A stretch of 64,000 bases of DNA from Hymenobacter sediminis (GCF_003231285.1 NZ_QKNS01000005.1:372001-436000), one strand, 5' to 3'; positions 1 through 8,857 are shown, numbered from the stretch's first letter. The notes: generated by a model not told the origin, from the letters alone. Numbers and translations: made by a program.

Positions 1-132
1 CGCTATGTCTGAGGACCTCCAGTCTGGGAAGGTGTCCAGAAACGGTGAGACGTAGGCAGCCAGCGTGGTTGGGGGCGTGGCTGGCCCAACCAGTTCCTCA
101 GTAAGCGGATCAAAAAAGATAGCCAGATTCAT
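1..132 (-). CDS. Formimidoylglutamase / arginase-family protein, N-terminal fragment
   Basis: The minus strand opens with an ATG at 132 and reads 44 codons to the left edge without a stop. The peptide starts MNLAIFFDPLTEEL and reaches PDWRSSDIA at the edge. This resembles the N-terminus of Bacteroidota formimidoylglutamase/arginase-like hydrolases, in which a similar DIALIG stretch begins the core sheet; that comparison is from memory. The family removes formamide from N-formimidoylglutamate in histidine breakdown using two Mn ions. The metal-binding motifs would lie outside the window, so the enzyme class is an inference. The gene diverges from fadD across about 200 bases. Confidence 0.5.
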   Translation of the reverse strand, partial: MNLAIFFDPLTEELVGPATPPTTLAAYVSPFLDTFPDWRSSDIA

Positions 133-333
133 CGTGCGCGAAGGAGGCGGACTCCGACAAAGCTACGCAAAAGCCCGGCACGGCCCTACCGGCTTTCGCG
201 CGTGCATGGCAGCTTTACCACGAAAAAAACGTTATTTAAGCAGCGTTTCCTGTTCACCTTCTTTCTGCAGGTTGTGCAGCAGACAAAAAGACCTCTCTAA
301 TTCGCCTCTCCCACCATCGTGCCCTCTCTCCGT

Positions 334-2115
334 ATGGACATTCGCCGCACCTTTGATATTCTGGCCCAGCTCCAGCAGAAGTATAATAAACCCGATTGTT
401 TTGCCGCCAAAGTAAACGGCCAGTACGCGCCCATCAGCACCGATTCTGTTGTTGAGCAAGTAAACCAGGTAAGCCTGGGCCTGCGGGCGTTGGGTGTCGG
501 GAAAGACGATAAGGTAGCACTGATTTCGATGAATCGGCCGGAGTGGATGTTCGCCGATTTTGGTATTGCCCAGCTCGGCGCTACTAGCGTACCAATGTAC
601 CCCAGCATTACGGTAGAAGATTACAAGTACATCTTCACCGATGCTGGCGTGAAAGCCATCTTCGTATCCGACAAAAAGCTGCTCGATAAAGTACGCGAGG
701 CTACTCAAGACCTGAATATCCCGGCAGAGAACATTTTCACTTTCGATAAGGTGGAAGGTGCCCGCCACTTCTCGGAGCTGCTGGAACTGGGCAAGCAAGG
801 TAACCCCGCCGACTTAGAACCCCTGAAGGCCGCCGTACAGCCCGACGACCTGCTGACGCTCATCTACACCTCAGGCACCACCGGGCAGCCTAAGGGCGTA
901 ATGCTGACGCACAACAACATCCTTAGCAACTGCCGCAACGCCCAGCGGTTCGTGCCCGTCACGGAGCACGACAAGGCCCTGAGCTTCCTGCCGCTGTGCC
1001 ATATTTTTGAGCGGATGGTAACGCACATCTACCTCATCAACGGCGTGAGCATCTACTACGCCGAGAGCATGGAAACCATTGCCGACAACCTGCGCGAGGT
1101 GCACCCACAAATCTTCACCACTGTGCCGCGCCTGCTGGAAAAGGTCTACGATAAGATTGTAGCCAAGGGCCATGAGCTAGAGGGGGTAAAGAAACAACTG
1201 TTCTTCTGGGCCCTTAACCTAGGCCTCAAATACGACAACCAGAAAGACCACGGTTTCTTTTACAATACCCAGCTGGCTCTGGCCAACAAGCTTATCTTCA
1301 GCAAATGGCGTGAAGCCTTAGGCGGAAACTTGCGCTGCATTGTAAGTGGAGGTGGTGCCCTGCAGCCGCGCCTAGCTCGTGTGTTCTGGTCGGCTGGTAT
1401 TCCGGTAATGGAAGGCTATGGGCTCACCGAAACCTCGCCGGTAATTGCCGTAGGCGGCTATGAGCCTAAAAACAATATGATTGGCACGGTAGGCCCCATT
1501 ATCGACAACACGGAGGTGAAAATTGCGTCTGATGGTGAAATTCTGACCCGGTCGGAATCGGTGATGAAAGGCTACTACAATAAGCCCGAGCTAACAGCCA
1601 AGGAGTTCGACGAGGAAGGCTGGTTCCACACCGGCGACATTGGCGAGATAGTAGAGGGTAGGTTCCTAAAAATCACCGACCGCAAAAAGGAAATGTTCAA
1701 GACCTCGGGCGGCAAATACATTGCCCCGCAGGTGATTGAAAGCAAGCTGAAAGAGTCGCCGCTGGTGGAGCAGTGTATGGTCGTCGGCGACGGTCAGAAA
1801 TTCCCTTCCGCGCTTGTCATTCCCTCTTTCGACGACCTGAAAGGCTGGTGCAAGCGCAACGGCGTGGACTGCAACTGCTCCAACGAGGAGTTGGTGAAGA
1901 ATGAGAAGGTAGTGAAGATGTATGAGGACCTCGTGCACAAGTACAACACAGGCTTTGCGCAGTGGGAGCAAGTCAAGAAAATCGTATTGCTTCCCCGCCT
2001 CTGGACCGTTGAAACTGGCGAGATGACGCCTACCCTCAAGGTGAAGCGCAAAGTCATCACGGCAAACAATAAAGAACTTATCGAAAGCCTGTATCATCAG
2101 CACAGCCAGCACTAA
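334..2115 (+). CDS. fadD: Long-chain acyl-CoA synthetase (AMP-forming)
   Basis: Activates fatty acids to acyl-CoA with ATP, the entry step of beta-oxidation. The adenylate-forming family is clear from the P-loop-like motif YTSGTTGQPKGVMLTH, the GYGLTETSP motif, a WFHTGDIG block and the C-terminal DRKKEMFKTSGGKYIAP hinge. About 593 residues is normal for bacterial long-chain synthetases of the FAA1-like type. I chose the ATG at 334; a GTG at 319 adds five residues and is possible. A strong hairpin terminator follows directly. The next genes are a MarR regulator and fadN, fadA and fadE on the same strand, so this is the first gene of a beta-oxidation locus, although it has its own terminator. 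Confidence 0.93.
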   Translation: MDIRRTFDILAQLQQKYNKPDCFAAKVNGQYAPISTDSVVEQVNQVSLGLRALGVGKDDKVALISMNRPEWMFADFGIAQLGATSVPMYPSITVEDYKYIFTDAGVKAIFVSDKKLLDKVREATQDLNIPAENIFTFDKVEGARHFSELLELGKQGNPADLEPLKAAVQPDDLLTLIYTSGTTGQPKGVMLTHNNILSNCRNAQRFVPVTEHDKALSFLPLCHIFERMVTHIYLINGVSIYYAESMETIADNLREVHPQIFTTVPRLLEKVYDKIVAKGHELEGVKKQLFFWALNLGLKYDNQKDHGFFYNTQLALANKLIFSKWREALGGNLRCIVSGGGALQPRLARVFWSAGIPVMEGYGLTETSPVIAVGGYEPKNNMIGTVGPIIDNTEVKIASDGEILTRSESVMKGYYNKPELTAKEFDEEGWFHTGDIGEIVEGRFLKITDRKKEMFKTSGGKYIAPQVIESKLKESPLVEQCMVVGDGQKFPSALVIPSFDDLKGWCKRNGVDCNCSNEELVKNEKVVKMYEDLVHKYNTGFAQWEQVKKIVLLPRLWTVETGEMTPTLKVKRKVITANNKELIESLYHQHSQH

Positions 2116-2122
2116 CAAACAC

Positions 2123-2154
2123 AAAGGCCCCACTAGCAAAGTAGTGGGGCCTTT
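2123..2154 (+). terminator. Rho-independent terminator after fadD
   Basis: AAAGGCCCCACTA pairs with TAGTGGGGCCTTT around a short loop. It begins 8 bases after the fadD stop, so fadD is probably transcribed separately from marR. Confidence 0.85.
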
Positions 2155-2250
2155 ATTGTGGTTCTAGCCGTAAGCCAAATATAGGAAGCCGGTTCGGTTC
2201 ATTCCGGCAGGTTATGTGGGTAGGAAAAGCCAAACTTTTTTTGTGTAACT

Positions 2251-2281
2251 TAGTATGCAAGCATAACATATTTCTGTATGT
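2251..2281 (+). promoter_or_regulatory. Putative marR promoter and operator
   Basis: TAGTATGCAAGCATAACATA (2251-2270) matches 6872-6891 upstream of fadE at 18 of 20 positions. ACATA (2266-2270) and TATGT (2277-2281) form an inverted repeat over a TATTTCTG box that is one base off the Bacteroidota -7 consensus TAnnTTTG. The marR ATG lies 25 bases downstream. Such a layout fits autoregulation by the encoded MarR protein, which is an inference. Confidence 0.55.
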
Positions 2282-2305
2282 TTACCGGACTTGCTCCTAC
2301 CACCC

Positions 2306-2782
2306 ATGACACCCGAAGAAACCGTTGATTATAACATAAAGGTTGCCTGGCACGCCATTTCGCGTATGTATAATACGCAGGCCGCCAAGCACGATATCAC
2401 CACCAGTATTGGCTTCGTGCTGCTGAATATCGACCAGGAGAACGGAACGCCAGCTACCAAAATAGCGCCCCTATTAGGCCTCGAAACCCGTTCTCTGACT
2501 CGTATTCTACGCAGCATGGAAGAGAAAGGCCTAATCTACAAACAGGCTGATACCCAGGATAAACGCTCGGTGCGCATCTTCCTGACGGAGGAAGGTCTGC
2601 GTGGCAAGGAAATTTCCCGCCAAACGGTGCGCCACTTTAACCTGAAGGTGCGCGAGAAAATCCCGCAGAGCGAGCTGAATGTATTCTTTAAAGTAGTAGG
2701 CCAGATAACTGGGATGATTGAGGGCAAAACCCTCTACGACGATTTCAAGCCGAAACCCTTGCGCTCCGAGTCACCGGCCTAG
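2306..2782 (+). CDS. MarR-family transcriptional regulator
   Basis: A 158-residue winged-helix regulator. The DNA-binding core is visible as TKIAPLLGLETRSLTRILRSMEEKGLIYK followed by the wing DKRSVRIFLTEEG, with helical dimerization segments on both sides (VAWHAISRMYNTQAAKH at the start, VFFKVVGQITGMIEG at the end). I chose the ATG at 2306 because the putative -7 box ends at 2276; an upstream TTG at 2291 is less likely. It sits between fadD and fadN and shares a putative operator with fadE, so it probably represses the beta-oxidation genes and is relieved by an acyl-CoA or fatty acid. The ligand is unknown. The role resembles FadR of Bacillus, which belongs to the TetR family instead. Confidence 0.88.
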   Translation: MTPEETVDYNIKVAWHAISRMYNTQAAKHDITTSIGFVLLNIDQENGTPATKIAPLLGLETRSLTRILRSMEEKGLIYKQADTQDKRSVRIFLTEEGLRGKEISRQTVRHFNLKVREKIPQSELNVFFKVVGQITGMIEGKTLYDDFKPKPLRSESPA

Positions 2783-2868
2783 GCCAGTGGTTCGGGGCTT
2801 TTTGCTGATAGAGTTTCCTTCTAAGTAAGGTTGTTCATGTGACCATAAACTCGGCATGACGAGTAGTT

Positions 2869-2878
2869 TGCTTGCCGA
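2869..2878 (-). promoter_or_regulatory. Weak third copy of the MarR-site core upstream of fadN
   Basis: The minus strand reads TCGGCAAGCA, identical to the ten bases at 6876-6885 inside the fadE upstream site. It lies 49 bases before the fadN ATG. Ten bases alone are weak evidence; the position before a gene of the same pathway makes it worth listing. Confidence 0.25.
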
Positions 2879-2926
2879 TTTCCTTTCTGATTCTTTCATT
2901 TCTCACCCACTCATTCCTCCCCAAGA

Positions 2927-5335
2927 ATGAATCGTACCATCAAAAAAGTAGCCGTACTGGGTTCCGGTGTGATGGGCTCGCGCATTGCGTGCCACTTCGC
3001 CAACATCGGTGTGCAAGTGCTGTTGCTCGACATCGCGCCCAAAGAGCTGCTACCTGCTGAAGAAGCCAAAGGCCTGACGCTGGACAACCCTGCGGTGAAG
3101 AACCGCATTGTAAACAGTTCCTTGCAAGCCGCTGTGGCCGCTAACCCCTCGCCGCTCTACCGTAAGTCGGAAGCCAGCCGCATCAAGACCGGCAACTTCG
3201 ACGACAACCTCAAGGACATTGCTACCTGCGACTGGACGATTGAGGTGGTAGTAGAGCGGCTTGATATTAAAAAGAGCCTGTTTGAGCTTGTGGAGCAATA
3301 CCGCAAGCCTGGCACGCTCATCACCAGCAACACCAGCGGCATCCCGATTCACATGATGACGGAAGGCCGCTCCGACGACTTCAAGAAATACTTCTGCGGC
3401 ACCCACTTCTTCAACCCGCCGCGCTACCTGAAGCTGCTCGAAATCATCCCGACTCCGGACACGGACCAGGCGGTAGTGGATTTCCTGATGCACTACGGCG
3501 ACCTGTACCTGGGCAAAACTACCGTACTAGCCAAAGACACCCCTGCTTTCATCGCCAACCGCGTGGGCGTTTTCGCCATTATGGATGTGGTACAGGTGAT
3601 GAGCCAGCTAGGCCTATCAGTAGAAGAAGTAGACAAGCTCACCGGCCCCGTTATCGGTCACGCCAAGTCGGCCACCTTCCGCACTTCGGATGTGGTAGGT
3701 CTGGACACGATGATTAACGTAGCCAACGGCCTGGCCCAGAATCTGCCCAACGACGAAGCCAAGGCCGTGTTCCAACTGCCGGACTTCATCAAGAAGATGG
3801 CTGAGAACAAATGGCTTGGTGATAAAACCGGCCAGGGCTTCTACAAGAAAGTACGTGGCGAAGGCGGCAAGTCGGAAATTCAGGCTCTCGACCTGAATAC
3901 CCTGGAGTACAAGCCCAGCGCCAAGGTGAAGTTTGCTACGCTGGAAACCACCAAGCCTATTGAGAAGCTGGCCGACCGCTTCAAGGTGCTGGTAGCCGGC
4001 AAAGACAAAGCCGCTGACTTCTACCGCAAGACGTTTGCGGGCCTGTTTGCCTACGTGAGCAACCGGATTCCGGAAATCACCGATTCGCTCTACAAGATTG
4101 ACGACGCCCTGCGCGCTGGCTTTGGTTGGGAGATGGGGCCGTTTGAAACCTGGGATGCCCTAGGCGTACAGAAAGGGCTAGAGCTGGCTCAAGCCGAAGG
4201 CAAGACGGTTGCTCCCTGGGTACAGGAAATGCTGGCCGCCGGCAACGCTACCTTTTATAAGGTGAGCGAGCAGGGCGTGAAGCAGTTCTACGACATCGAG
4301 TCGAAGGCCTACAAAGCCATTCCGGGCGTGGAGAACTTCATCATCCTCGATAACCTGCGCGCCACTGGCAAAGTGCTATGGAAAAATGCAGGTGCCTCAG
4401 TACTCGACTTGGGCGACGGAATCCTGAACGTAGAGTTCCACAGCAAGATGAACGCGCTGGGCTCCGACGTAATTCAGGGCCTAATGAAAGGCGTGGAATT
4501 AGCCGAAAAGGACTTCCGCGGCCTAGTTGTGGGTAATGATGGACCGAACTTCTCCGCTGGTGCCAACCTAGGCCTAGTGTACATGTTCGCGCTGGATCAG
4601 GAGTATGACGAGCTGAACCTGATGATTGCCCAGTTCCAGCAGGCCATGATGCGCATGCGCTACAGCAGCATTCCGGTGGTAGGTGCTCCGCACGGCCTCG
4701 CTCTGGGCGGCGGCTGCGAGCTGAACCTGCACTGCGACCGGGTGGTAGCGGGTGCTGAAACCTACATGGGCCTCGTGGAATTCGGCGTAGGCCTGATTCC
4801 CGGCGGCGGCGGTACCAAGGAAATGACTTTGCGCACCGCGGCCAAGTATGAAGAAGGCGAGCCGGAGTTCAACCTGCTCCGCAACACCTTTATGACCATC
4901 AGCACCGCCAAAGTTTCGACTTCGGCGGCTGAAGCCTTTGGCCTAGGCTTTTTGCGCCGCGGAGACGAGGTTGTAGTAAACAGCAACCGCATTATTGCGC
5001 AAGCCAAAGCTGCCGCTATTGAATTGGCTGAGGATGGCTACACACAGCCTACCCAGAAAACCAATATCAAGGTGCACGGTAAAGGGGCGCTGGCTATGTT
5101 CATGACCGGTGTGCACGCCATGAAGGAAGGCCGCTACATCTCCGACCACGACGTGAAGATTGCCAACAAGCTGGCCTACATCATGTGCGGTGGCGACCTC
5201 AGCAGCCCCACCGAAGTTTCGGAGCAGTACCTGCTGGACTTGGAGCGCGAAGCTTTCCTCAGCCTCACCGGCGAGCGGAAAACGCTGGAGCGTATCCAGT
5301 CTATTCTGACCACTGGCAAACCCTTGAGAAACTAG
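2927..5335 (+). CDS. fadN: 3-hydroxyacyl-CoA dehydrogenase / enoyl-CoA hydratase fusion
   Basis: Performs the hydration and the second oxidation of beta-oxidation. The order is dehydrogenase first, hydratase second, as in Bacillus FadN and opposite to E. coli FadB. The N-terminal Rossmann motif VAVLGSGVMGSRIACHF and the substrate-domain segment GTHFFNPPRYLKLLEIIP mark the dehydrogenase; a second C-terminal dehydrogenase domain lies around residues 350-450. The crotonase part (about 480-800) shows the oxyanion-hole segments NFSAGANLG and ALGGGCELNLHCD and the GLIPGGGGTKE region with the usual acidic residue before it (LVEFGVG). The length of 802 residues fits the family. The gene is followed by a nested inverted-repeat element and then fadA. 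Confidence 0.95.
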   Translation: MNRTIKKVAVLGSGVMGSRIACHFANIGVQVLLLDIAPKELLPAEEAKGLTLDNPAVKNRIVNSSLQAAVAANPSPLYRKSEASRIKTGNFDDNLKDIATCDWTIEVVVERLDIKKSLFELVEQYRKPGTLITSNTSGIPIHMMTEGRSDDFKKYFCGTHFFNPPRYLKLLEIIPTPDTDQAVVDFLMHYGDLYLGKTTVLAKDTPAFIANRVGVFAIMDVVQVMSQLGLSVEEVDKLTGPVIGHAKSATFRTSDVVGLDTMINVANGLAQNLPNDEAKAVFQLPDFIKKMAENKWLGDKTGQGFYKKVRGEGGKSEIQALDLNTLEYKPSAKVKFATLETTKPIEKLADRFKVLVAGKDKAADFYRKTFAGLFAYVSNRIPEITDSLYKIDDALRAGFGWEMGPFETWDALGVQKGLELAQAEGKTVAPWVQEMLAAGNATFYKVSEQGVKQFYDIESKAYKAIPGVENFIILDNLRATGKVLWKNAGASVLDLGDGILNVEFHSKMNALGSDVIQGLMKGVELAEKDFRGLVVGNDGPNFSAGANLGLVYMFALDQEYDELNLMIAQFQQAMMRMRYSSIPVVGAPHGLALGGGCELNLHCDRVVAGAETYMGLVEFGVGLIPGGGGTKEMTLRTAAKYEEGEPEFNLLRNTFMTISTAKVSTSAAEAFGLGFLRRGDEVVVNSNRIIAQAKAAAIELAEDGYTQPTQKTNIKVHGKGALAMFMTGVHAMKEGRYISDHDVKIANKLAYIMCGGDLSSPTEVSEQYLLDLEREAFLSLTGERKTLERIQSILTTGKPLRN

Positions 5336-5472
5336 AGCTAGAAACCTAGTTCCCCTCCTCAGATGAGGAGGGGTTAGGGGTGGTTGACTGGCCTAGAACG
5401 AACCTACCGTTATTAGATGTTCTAGTTAAATAACCATCCTACCCCAAGAGGAACTAAACTAGACTAGCTCTA
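5333..5472. repeat. Nested inverted-repeat element between fadN and fadA
   Basis: Four sets of arms are nested about one centre: TAGAGCTAG 5333-5341 with CTAGCTCTA 5464-5472; TAGTTCC 5347-5353 with GGAACTA 5450-5456; GGGGTGGTT 5377-5385 with AACCATCCTACCCC 5432-5445 (interrupted); CTAGAAC 5393-5399 with GTTCTAG 5419-5425. A separate hairpin CCCCTCCTC/GAGGAGGGG sits at 5352-5373. The left arm begins on the fadN stop codon. It could be a MITE or REP-like element or a structured mRNA segment; no transposase is near. Confidence 0.6.
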
Positions 5473-5502
5473 ATCCCACTACTTTCTTCAAGACTCACTA
5501 CA

Positions 5503-6681
5503 ATGAATGCATATATCGTAGCTGGTTACCGCACGGCCGTTGGCAAAGCCACCCGCGGCGGTTTCCGCTTTACCCGCCCCGATGACCTCGCCGCCGACGT
5601 CATCAAGCACTTGGTAGCCTCCGTGCCTGCCCTCGATCCATCGCGTATTGATGATGTAATGGTAGGGAACGCGGTACCGGAAGCGGAGCAAGGCCTGCAA
5701 ATGGGCCGCCTAATTTCGCTGCTGGCTCTGCCCATGAATGTATCGGGCCTCATCGTGAATCGCTACTGCGGCTCCGGCGTGGAAACTATTGCCATGGCTG
5801 CCAGCAAAATCACGGCGGGCATGGCTGACTGCATCGTGGCCGGTGGTACCGAGAGCATGAGCATGGTACCAACGGTAGGCTGGAAAACGGTGCCGAACTA
5901 CAAACTAGCCCAGCAGCACCCCGATTACTACCTCGGCATGGGCCTGACTGCCGAAGCCGTAGCGCAAGACTATAAAGTGTCGCGCGAGGATCAGGACCAG
6001 TTTGCCTACAACTCGCACCAGAAGGCCATCAAGGCCATTCAGGAAGGCAAGTTCAAGTCGCAGATTGTGCCCATCACGGTAGAGGAAACCTATCTCGACC
6101 AGGCCACTGGCAAGAAGAAAACCCGCTCCTACGTAGTCGATACCGACGAAGGCCCCCGGGCCGATACTTCCCTGGAAGCGCTGGCCAAGCTGAAGCCGGT
6201 ATTTGCCGCTAATGGCTCGGTAACCGCTGGTAATTCTTCCCAGACTTCCGACGGGGCCGCTTTCGTGCTGGTGATGTCAGAGCGCATGGTGAAGGAGCTG
6301 AACCTGGAGCCTATTGCCCGCATGATTACCTACGCCACCGAAGGTATCGACCCGCGCATTATGGGTATGGGCCCCATCAAGGCTATTCCGAAGGCGCTGA
6401 AGCAGGCTGGTATGAAGCTCCAAGACATCGACCTGATTGAGCTGAACGAGGCATTCGCGTCGCAGTCGATTGCCATTACCCGCGAGCTGGACATTGACGA
6501 GAGCAAGCTGAACGTAAACGGCGGTGCTATTGCGCTAGGTCACCCACTCGGTTGCTCCGGCGCCAAGCTCAGCATTCAGCTTTTCCACGAACTGCGCGAG
6601 CGGGGACAAAAATACGGCATGGTAACGGCCTGCGTAGGCGGCGGCCAGGGCGTGGCTGGCATCTATGAGTTGCTGAAGTAA
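5503..6681 (+). CDS. fadA: Acetyl-CoA C-acyltransferase (3-ketoacyl-CoA thiolase)
   Basis: Cleaves 3-ketoacyl-CoA with CoA to release acetyl-CoA, the last step of beta-oxidation. All thiolase landmarks are present: nucleophilic C89 in VNRYCGSGVETI, the GGTESMS motif, the ELNEAFASQ segment, H347 in ALGHPLGCSGA and the second catalytic C377 in TACVGGGQGVAGIYE. The length of 392 residues is typical. The start ATG at 5503 gives the usual N-terminus MNAYIVAGYRTAVGKATRGGF. It follows fadN on the same strand, separated by a 140-base repeat element, and is followed by a structured region and a terminator before fadE. Confidence 0.95.
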   Translation: MNAYIVAGYRTAVGKATRGGFRFTRPDDLAADVIKHLVASVPALDPSRIDDVMVGNAVPEAEQGLQMGRLISLLALPMNVSGLIVNRYCGSGVETIAMAASKITAGMADCIVAGGTESMSMVPTVGWKTVPNYKLAQQHPDYYLGMGLTAEAVAQDYKVSREDQDQFAYNSHQKAIKAIQEGKFKSQIVPITVEETYLDQATGKKKTRSYVVDTDEGPRADTSLEALAKLKPVFAANGSVTAGNSSQTSDGAAFVLVMSERMVKELNLEPIARMITYATEGIDPRIMGMGPIKAIPKALKQAGMKLQDIDLIELNEAFASQSIAITRELDIDESKLNVNGGAIALGHPLGCSGAKLSIQLFHELRERGQKYGMVTACVGGGQGVAGIYELLK

Positions 6682-6691
6682 TTCAGTATCC

Positions 6692-6782
6692 TATCCGGCA
6701 GTCGGTGACGTGCGCCGCCGAAAAGCGTGGCAGCGTTTTTCAACGGAAAACTCACTTGGCCCACGGCACCGACCGCCGGATA
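6692..6782 (+). other. Candidate structured RNA element downstream of fadA
   Basis: TATCCGGC (6692-6699) and GTCGGTG (6701-6707) pair with CACCGAC (6767-6773) and GCCGGATA (6775-6782), leaving one mismatch in a 15-bp helix. A further GTG/CAC pairing continues inward. Inside, CCGAAAA and TTTT..CGG can form a second helix. It starts 11 bases after the fadA stop and is separate from the simple terminator at 6836-6860. Function unknown. Confidence 0.4.
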
Positions 6783-6835
6783 GACTCCGTTTTCAGAACC
6801 AGATACTTATGTAAGCCATTCTGCTTCTAACGATT

Positions 6836-6860
6836 AGAAACCCCGGACGCTGGGGTTTCT
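6836..6860 (+). terminator. Terminator between fadA and fadE
   Basis: AGAAACCCC pairs with GGGGTTTCT, followed by TTTTTC. It separates the fadA transcript from the fadE promoter. Confidence 0.75.
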
Positions 6861-6871
6861 TTTTCGGAAAG

Positions 6872-6905
6872 TAGTCGGCAAGCATAACATAATTTGTTAT
6901 CTTTC
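6872..6905 (+). promoter_or_regulatory. Putative fadE promoter with MarR-type operator
   Basis: TAGTCGGCAAGCATAACATA matches the site upstream of marR at 18 of 20 positions. ATAACA (6884-6889) and TGTTAT (6895-6900) form a perfect inverted repeat with a 5-base spacer, and its right arm overlaps a TATCTTTC box (6898-6905), one base off the -7 consensus. A protein bound here would block the promoter. The fadE ATG is 107 bases downstream. Confidence 0.6.
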
Positions 6906-7011
6906 GGTATCCCACCTAGAAGAGACTTGTGTGGGCCTAATAGTAGGCAAGCCGAGCATCTTCTCTCCTTTTTTGACTTCGATTTTTCCAACCCCAACAT
7001 CTCACCCGGTC

Positions 7012-8799
7012 ATGGAAGTAACTAACAAGCTTGTGAAAGGCGGCGAGTTCATTATCAAAGAAACCGCTGCGCAGGACGTATTCACCCCCGCCGATTTTTC
7101 GGAGGAGCAGAACATGATGCACCAGACTGCTCTGGACTTCGTGGAAAAGGAAGTGATGCCCCTTGTGGAGCGCCTCGACAACCACGAAGAGGGCCTGATG
7201 CGCAACCTGATGGAGAAATCGGGCGAGCTAGGCTTGTTCGGGGTGAGCATTCCGGAGCAGTACGGTGGGCTGGATATGGACTTCCCTACCTCCCTGCGCG
7301 TGACCGAAGCGGTAGGCGGTGGCCACTCGTTCCCGGTGGCTTTCGCGGCCCACACGGGCATTGCTATGCTGCCCATTCTATATTTCGGCAACGAGGAACA
7401 GAAGGCTAAATACTTGCCCGGCCTGACTAGCGGTGAACTGATGGGCGCTTACTGCCTCACGGAGCCCGGCTCTGGTTCCGACGCTCTTGGCGCCAAAACC
7501 AAAGCCATCCTAACCGAAGACGGGGAGCATTACGTGCTCAACGGCCAGAAAATGTGGATTACCAACGCCGGCTTTGCCGATGTGTTCGTGGTCTTCGCGC
7601 AGGTAGATGGCGACAAGTTCACGGGTTTCATCGTGGAAAAAAACACGCCCGGCCTCAGCCTCGGCAACGAGGAGCACAAAATGGGCATTAAGGGTTCTTC
7701 AACTCGCCAGGTGTTCCTTTCAGATGCCAAAGTGCCAAAATCAGCCGTACTCGGTGAGATTGGTAAGGGCCACCTGATTGCCTTCAACATTCTGAACATT
7801 GGCCGCATTAAGCTGGCGGCGGCCTGCCTGGGCGCTACCAAAATGGCGGCTACCTTGAGCGTGAAATACGCCAACGAGCGGGTGCAGTTCAAGCTGCCCA
7901 TCAGTAAGTTTGGCGCTATTAAGTATAAGCTGGCTCAGCAGGCCGTGCGTATCTATGCCGTCGAGTCGGCTATTTACCGCGCCGGTATGGACATTGCCCG
8001 CATGGAGCAGGAATTGCTGGCCAAAGGCCAGAGCCACAATGAAGCCTTGCTGGGTGCCGCCCGTGAATTCGCCGTGGAGTGTGCTATGCTGAAAGTAGAG
8101 GGCTCTGAAGTGCTTGATTATGTAGTGGATGAAGGTGTGCAGGTGTATGGCGGCTATGGCTTCTCGGCCGACTACCCCATGGACCGCGCCTACCGCGACT
8201 CGCGCATCAACCGCATCTTCGAGGGCACGAACGAAATCAACCGCATGCTGGCCGTTGATATGATTCTGAAGAAGGCCATGAAAGGCGAACTGGACTTGAT
8301 GGGTCCCGCTCAGGCCGTACAGCAGGAGCTGATGGCTATTCCGGATTTCAACCTGGAAGAAGAAACCGGCCTGTTCGCCGCGGAGAAAAAAACCATTGCC
8401 AAGCTGAAAAAAGCCATCCTGATGGTAGCTGGCACGGCCGTTCAGAAGTACATGAACTCGCTCGCTAAAGAGCAGGAAGTACTAATGAACATTGCTGACA
8501 TGGCCATTAAGGTATACACTGCCGAAAGCACATTGCTCCGTGTAGAAAAAGAAGCTGGTGTAAAAGGCGAAGAGGCTGTTTCAGCACAAATCGACATTGC
8601 CCGTGTGTACCTCTACGACACCGTAGACCAGGTAAACAAGTTCGGCAAAGACGCTATTGCTTCCATGACGGAAGGTGACGAGCAACGCTTGCTGGCTATG
8701 GGCCTGAAGCGCTTTACCAAAGCCGACCTATTCAACGCCAAAGATGCCCGTCGTCGCATTGCAGACGTGCTGATTGCTGCCAATGAGTACGCTTTCTAA
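7012..8799 (+). CDS. fadE: Acyl-CoA dehydrogenase
   Basis: FAD enzyme for the first oxidation of acyl-CoA, passing electrons to electron-transfer flavoprotein. Landmarks are GAYCLTEPGSGSDA and KMWITNAG (FAD and substrate contacts), the KMGIKGSSTRQV segment and the FEGTNEINR motif, where E404 is the expected catalytic base. The 595-residue length and a C-terminal extension beyond the usual 380-residue core match Bacillus FadE-type enzymes. I chose the ATG at 7012; the open frame extends upstream to a GTG at 6931, but the -7 box at 6898 and the family N-terminus favour 7012. It has its own promoter carrying the putative MarR operator. Confidence 0.94.
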   Translation: MEVTNKLVKGGEFIIKETAAQDVFTPADFSEEQNMMHQTALDFVEKEVMPLVERLDNHEEGLMRNLMEKSGELGLFGVSIPEQYGGLDMDFPTSLRVTEAVGGGHSFPVAFAAHTGIAMLPILYFGNEEQKAKYLPGLTSGELMGAYCLTEPGSGSDALGAKTKAILTEDGEHYVLNGQKMWITNAGFADVFVVFAQVDGDKFTGFIVEKNTPGLSLGNEEHKMGIKGSSTRQVFLSDAKVPKSAVLGEIGKGHLIAFNILNIGRIKLAAACLGATKMAATLSVKYANERVQFKLPISKFGAIKYKLAQQAVRIYAVESAIYRAGMDIARMEQELLAKGQSHNEALLGAAREFAVECAMLKVEGSEVLDYVVDEGVQVYGGYGFSADYPMDRAYRDSRINRIFEGTNEINRMLAVDMILKKAMKGELDLMGPAQAVQQELMAIPDFNLEEETGLFAAEKKTIAKLKKAILMVAGTAVQKYMNSLAKEQEVLMNIADMAIKVYTAESTLLRVEKEAGVKGEEAVSAQIDIARVYLYDTVDQVNKFGKDAIASMTEGDEQRLLAMGLKRFTKADLFNAKDARRRIADVLIAANEYAF

Positions 8800-8857
8800 G
8801 TCACGGATTTAGCTAGATTAATTGGATTGCCTGAATTCATTCGGTAATCCTCTTTGC

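Noticed and set aside
65..415. 116-codon plus frame at the left edge
   Set aside because: It starts antisense to the formimidoylglutamase fragment and overlaps fadD in another frame.
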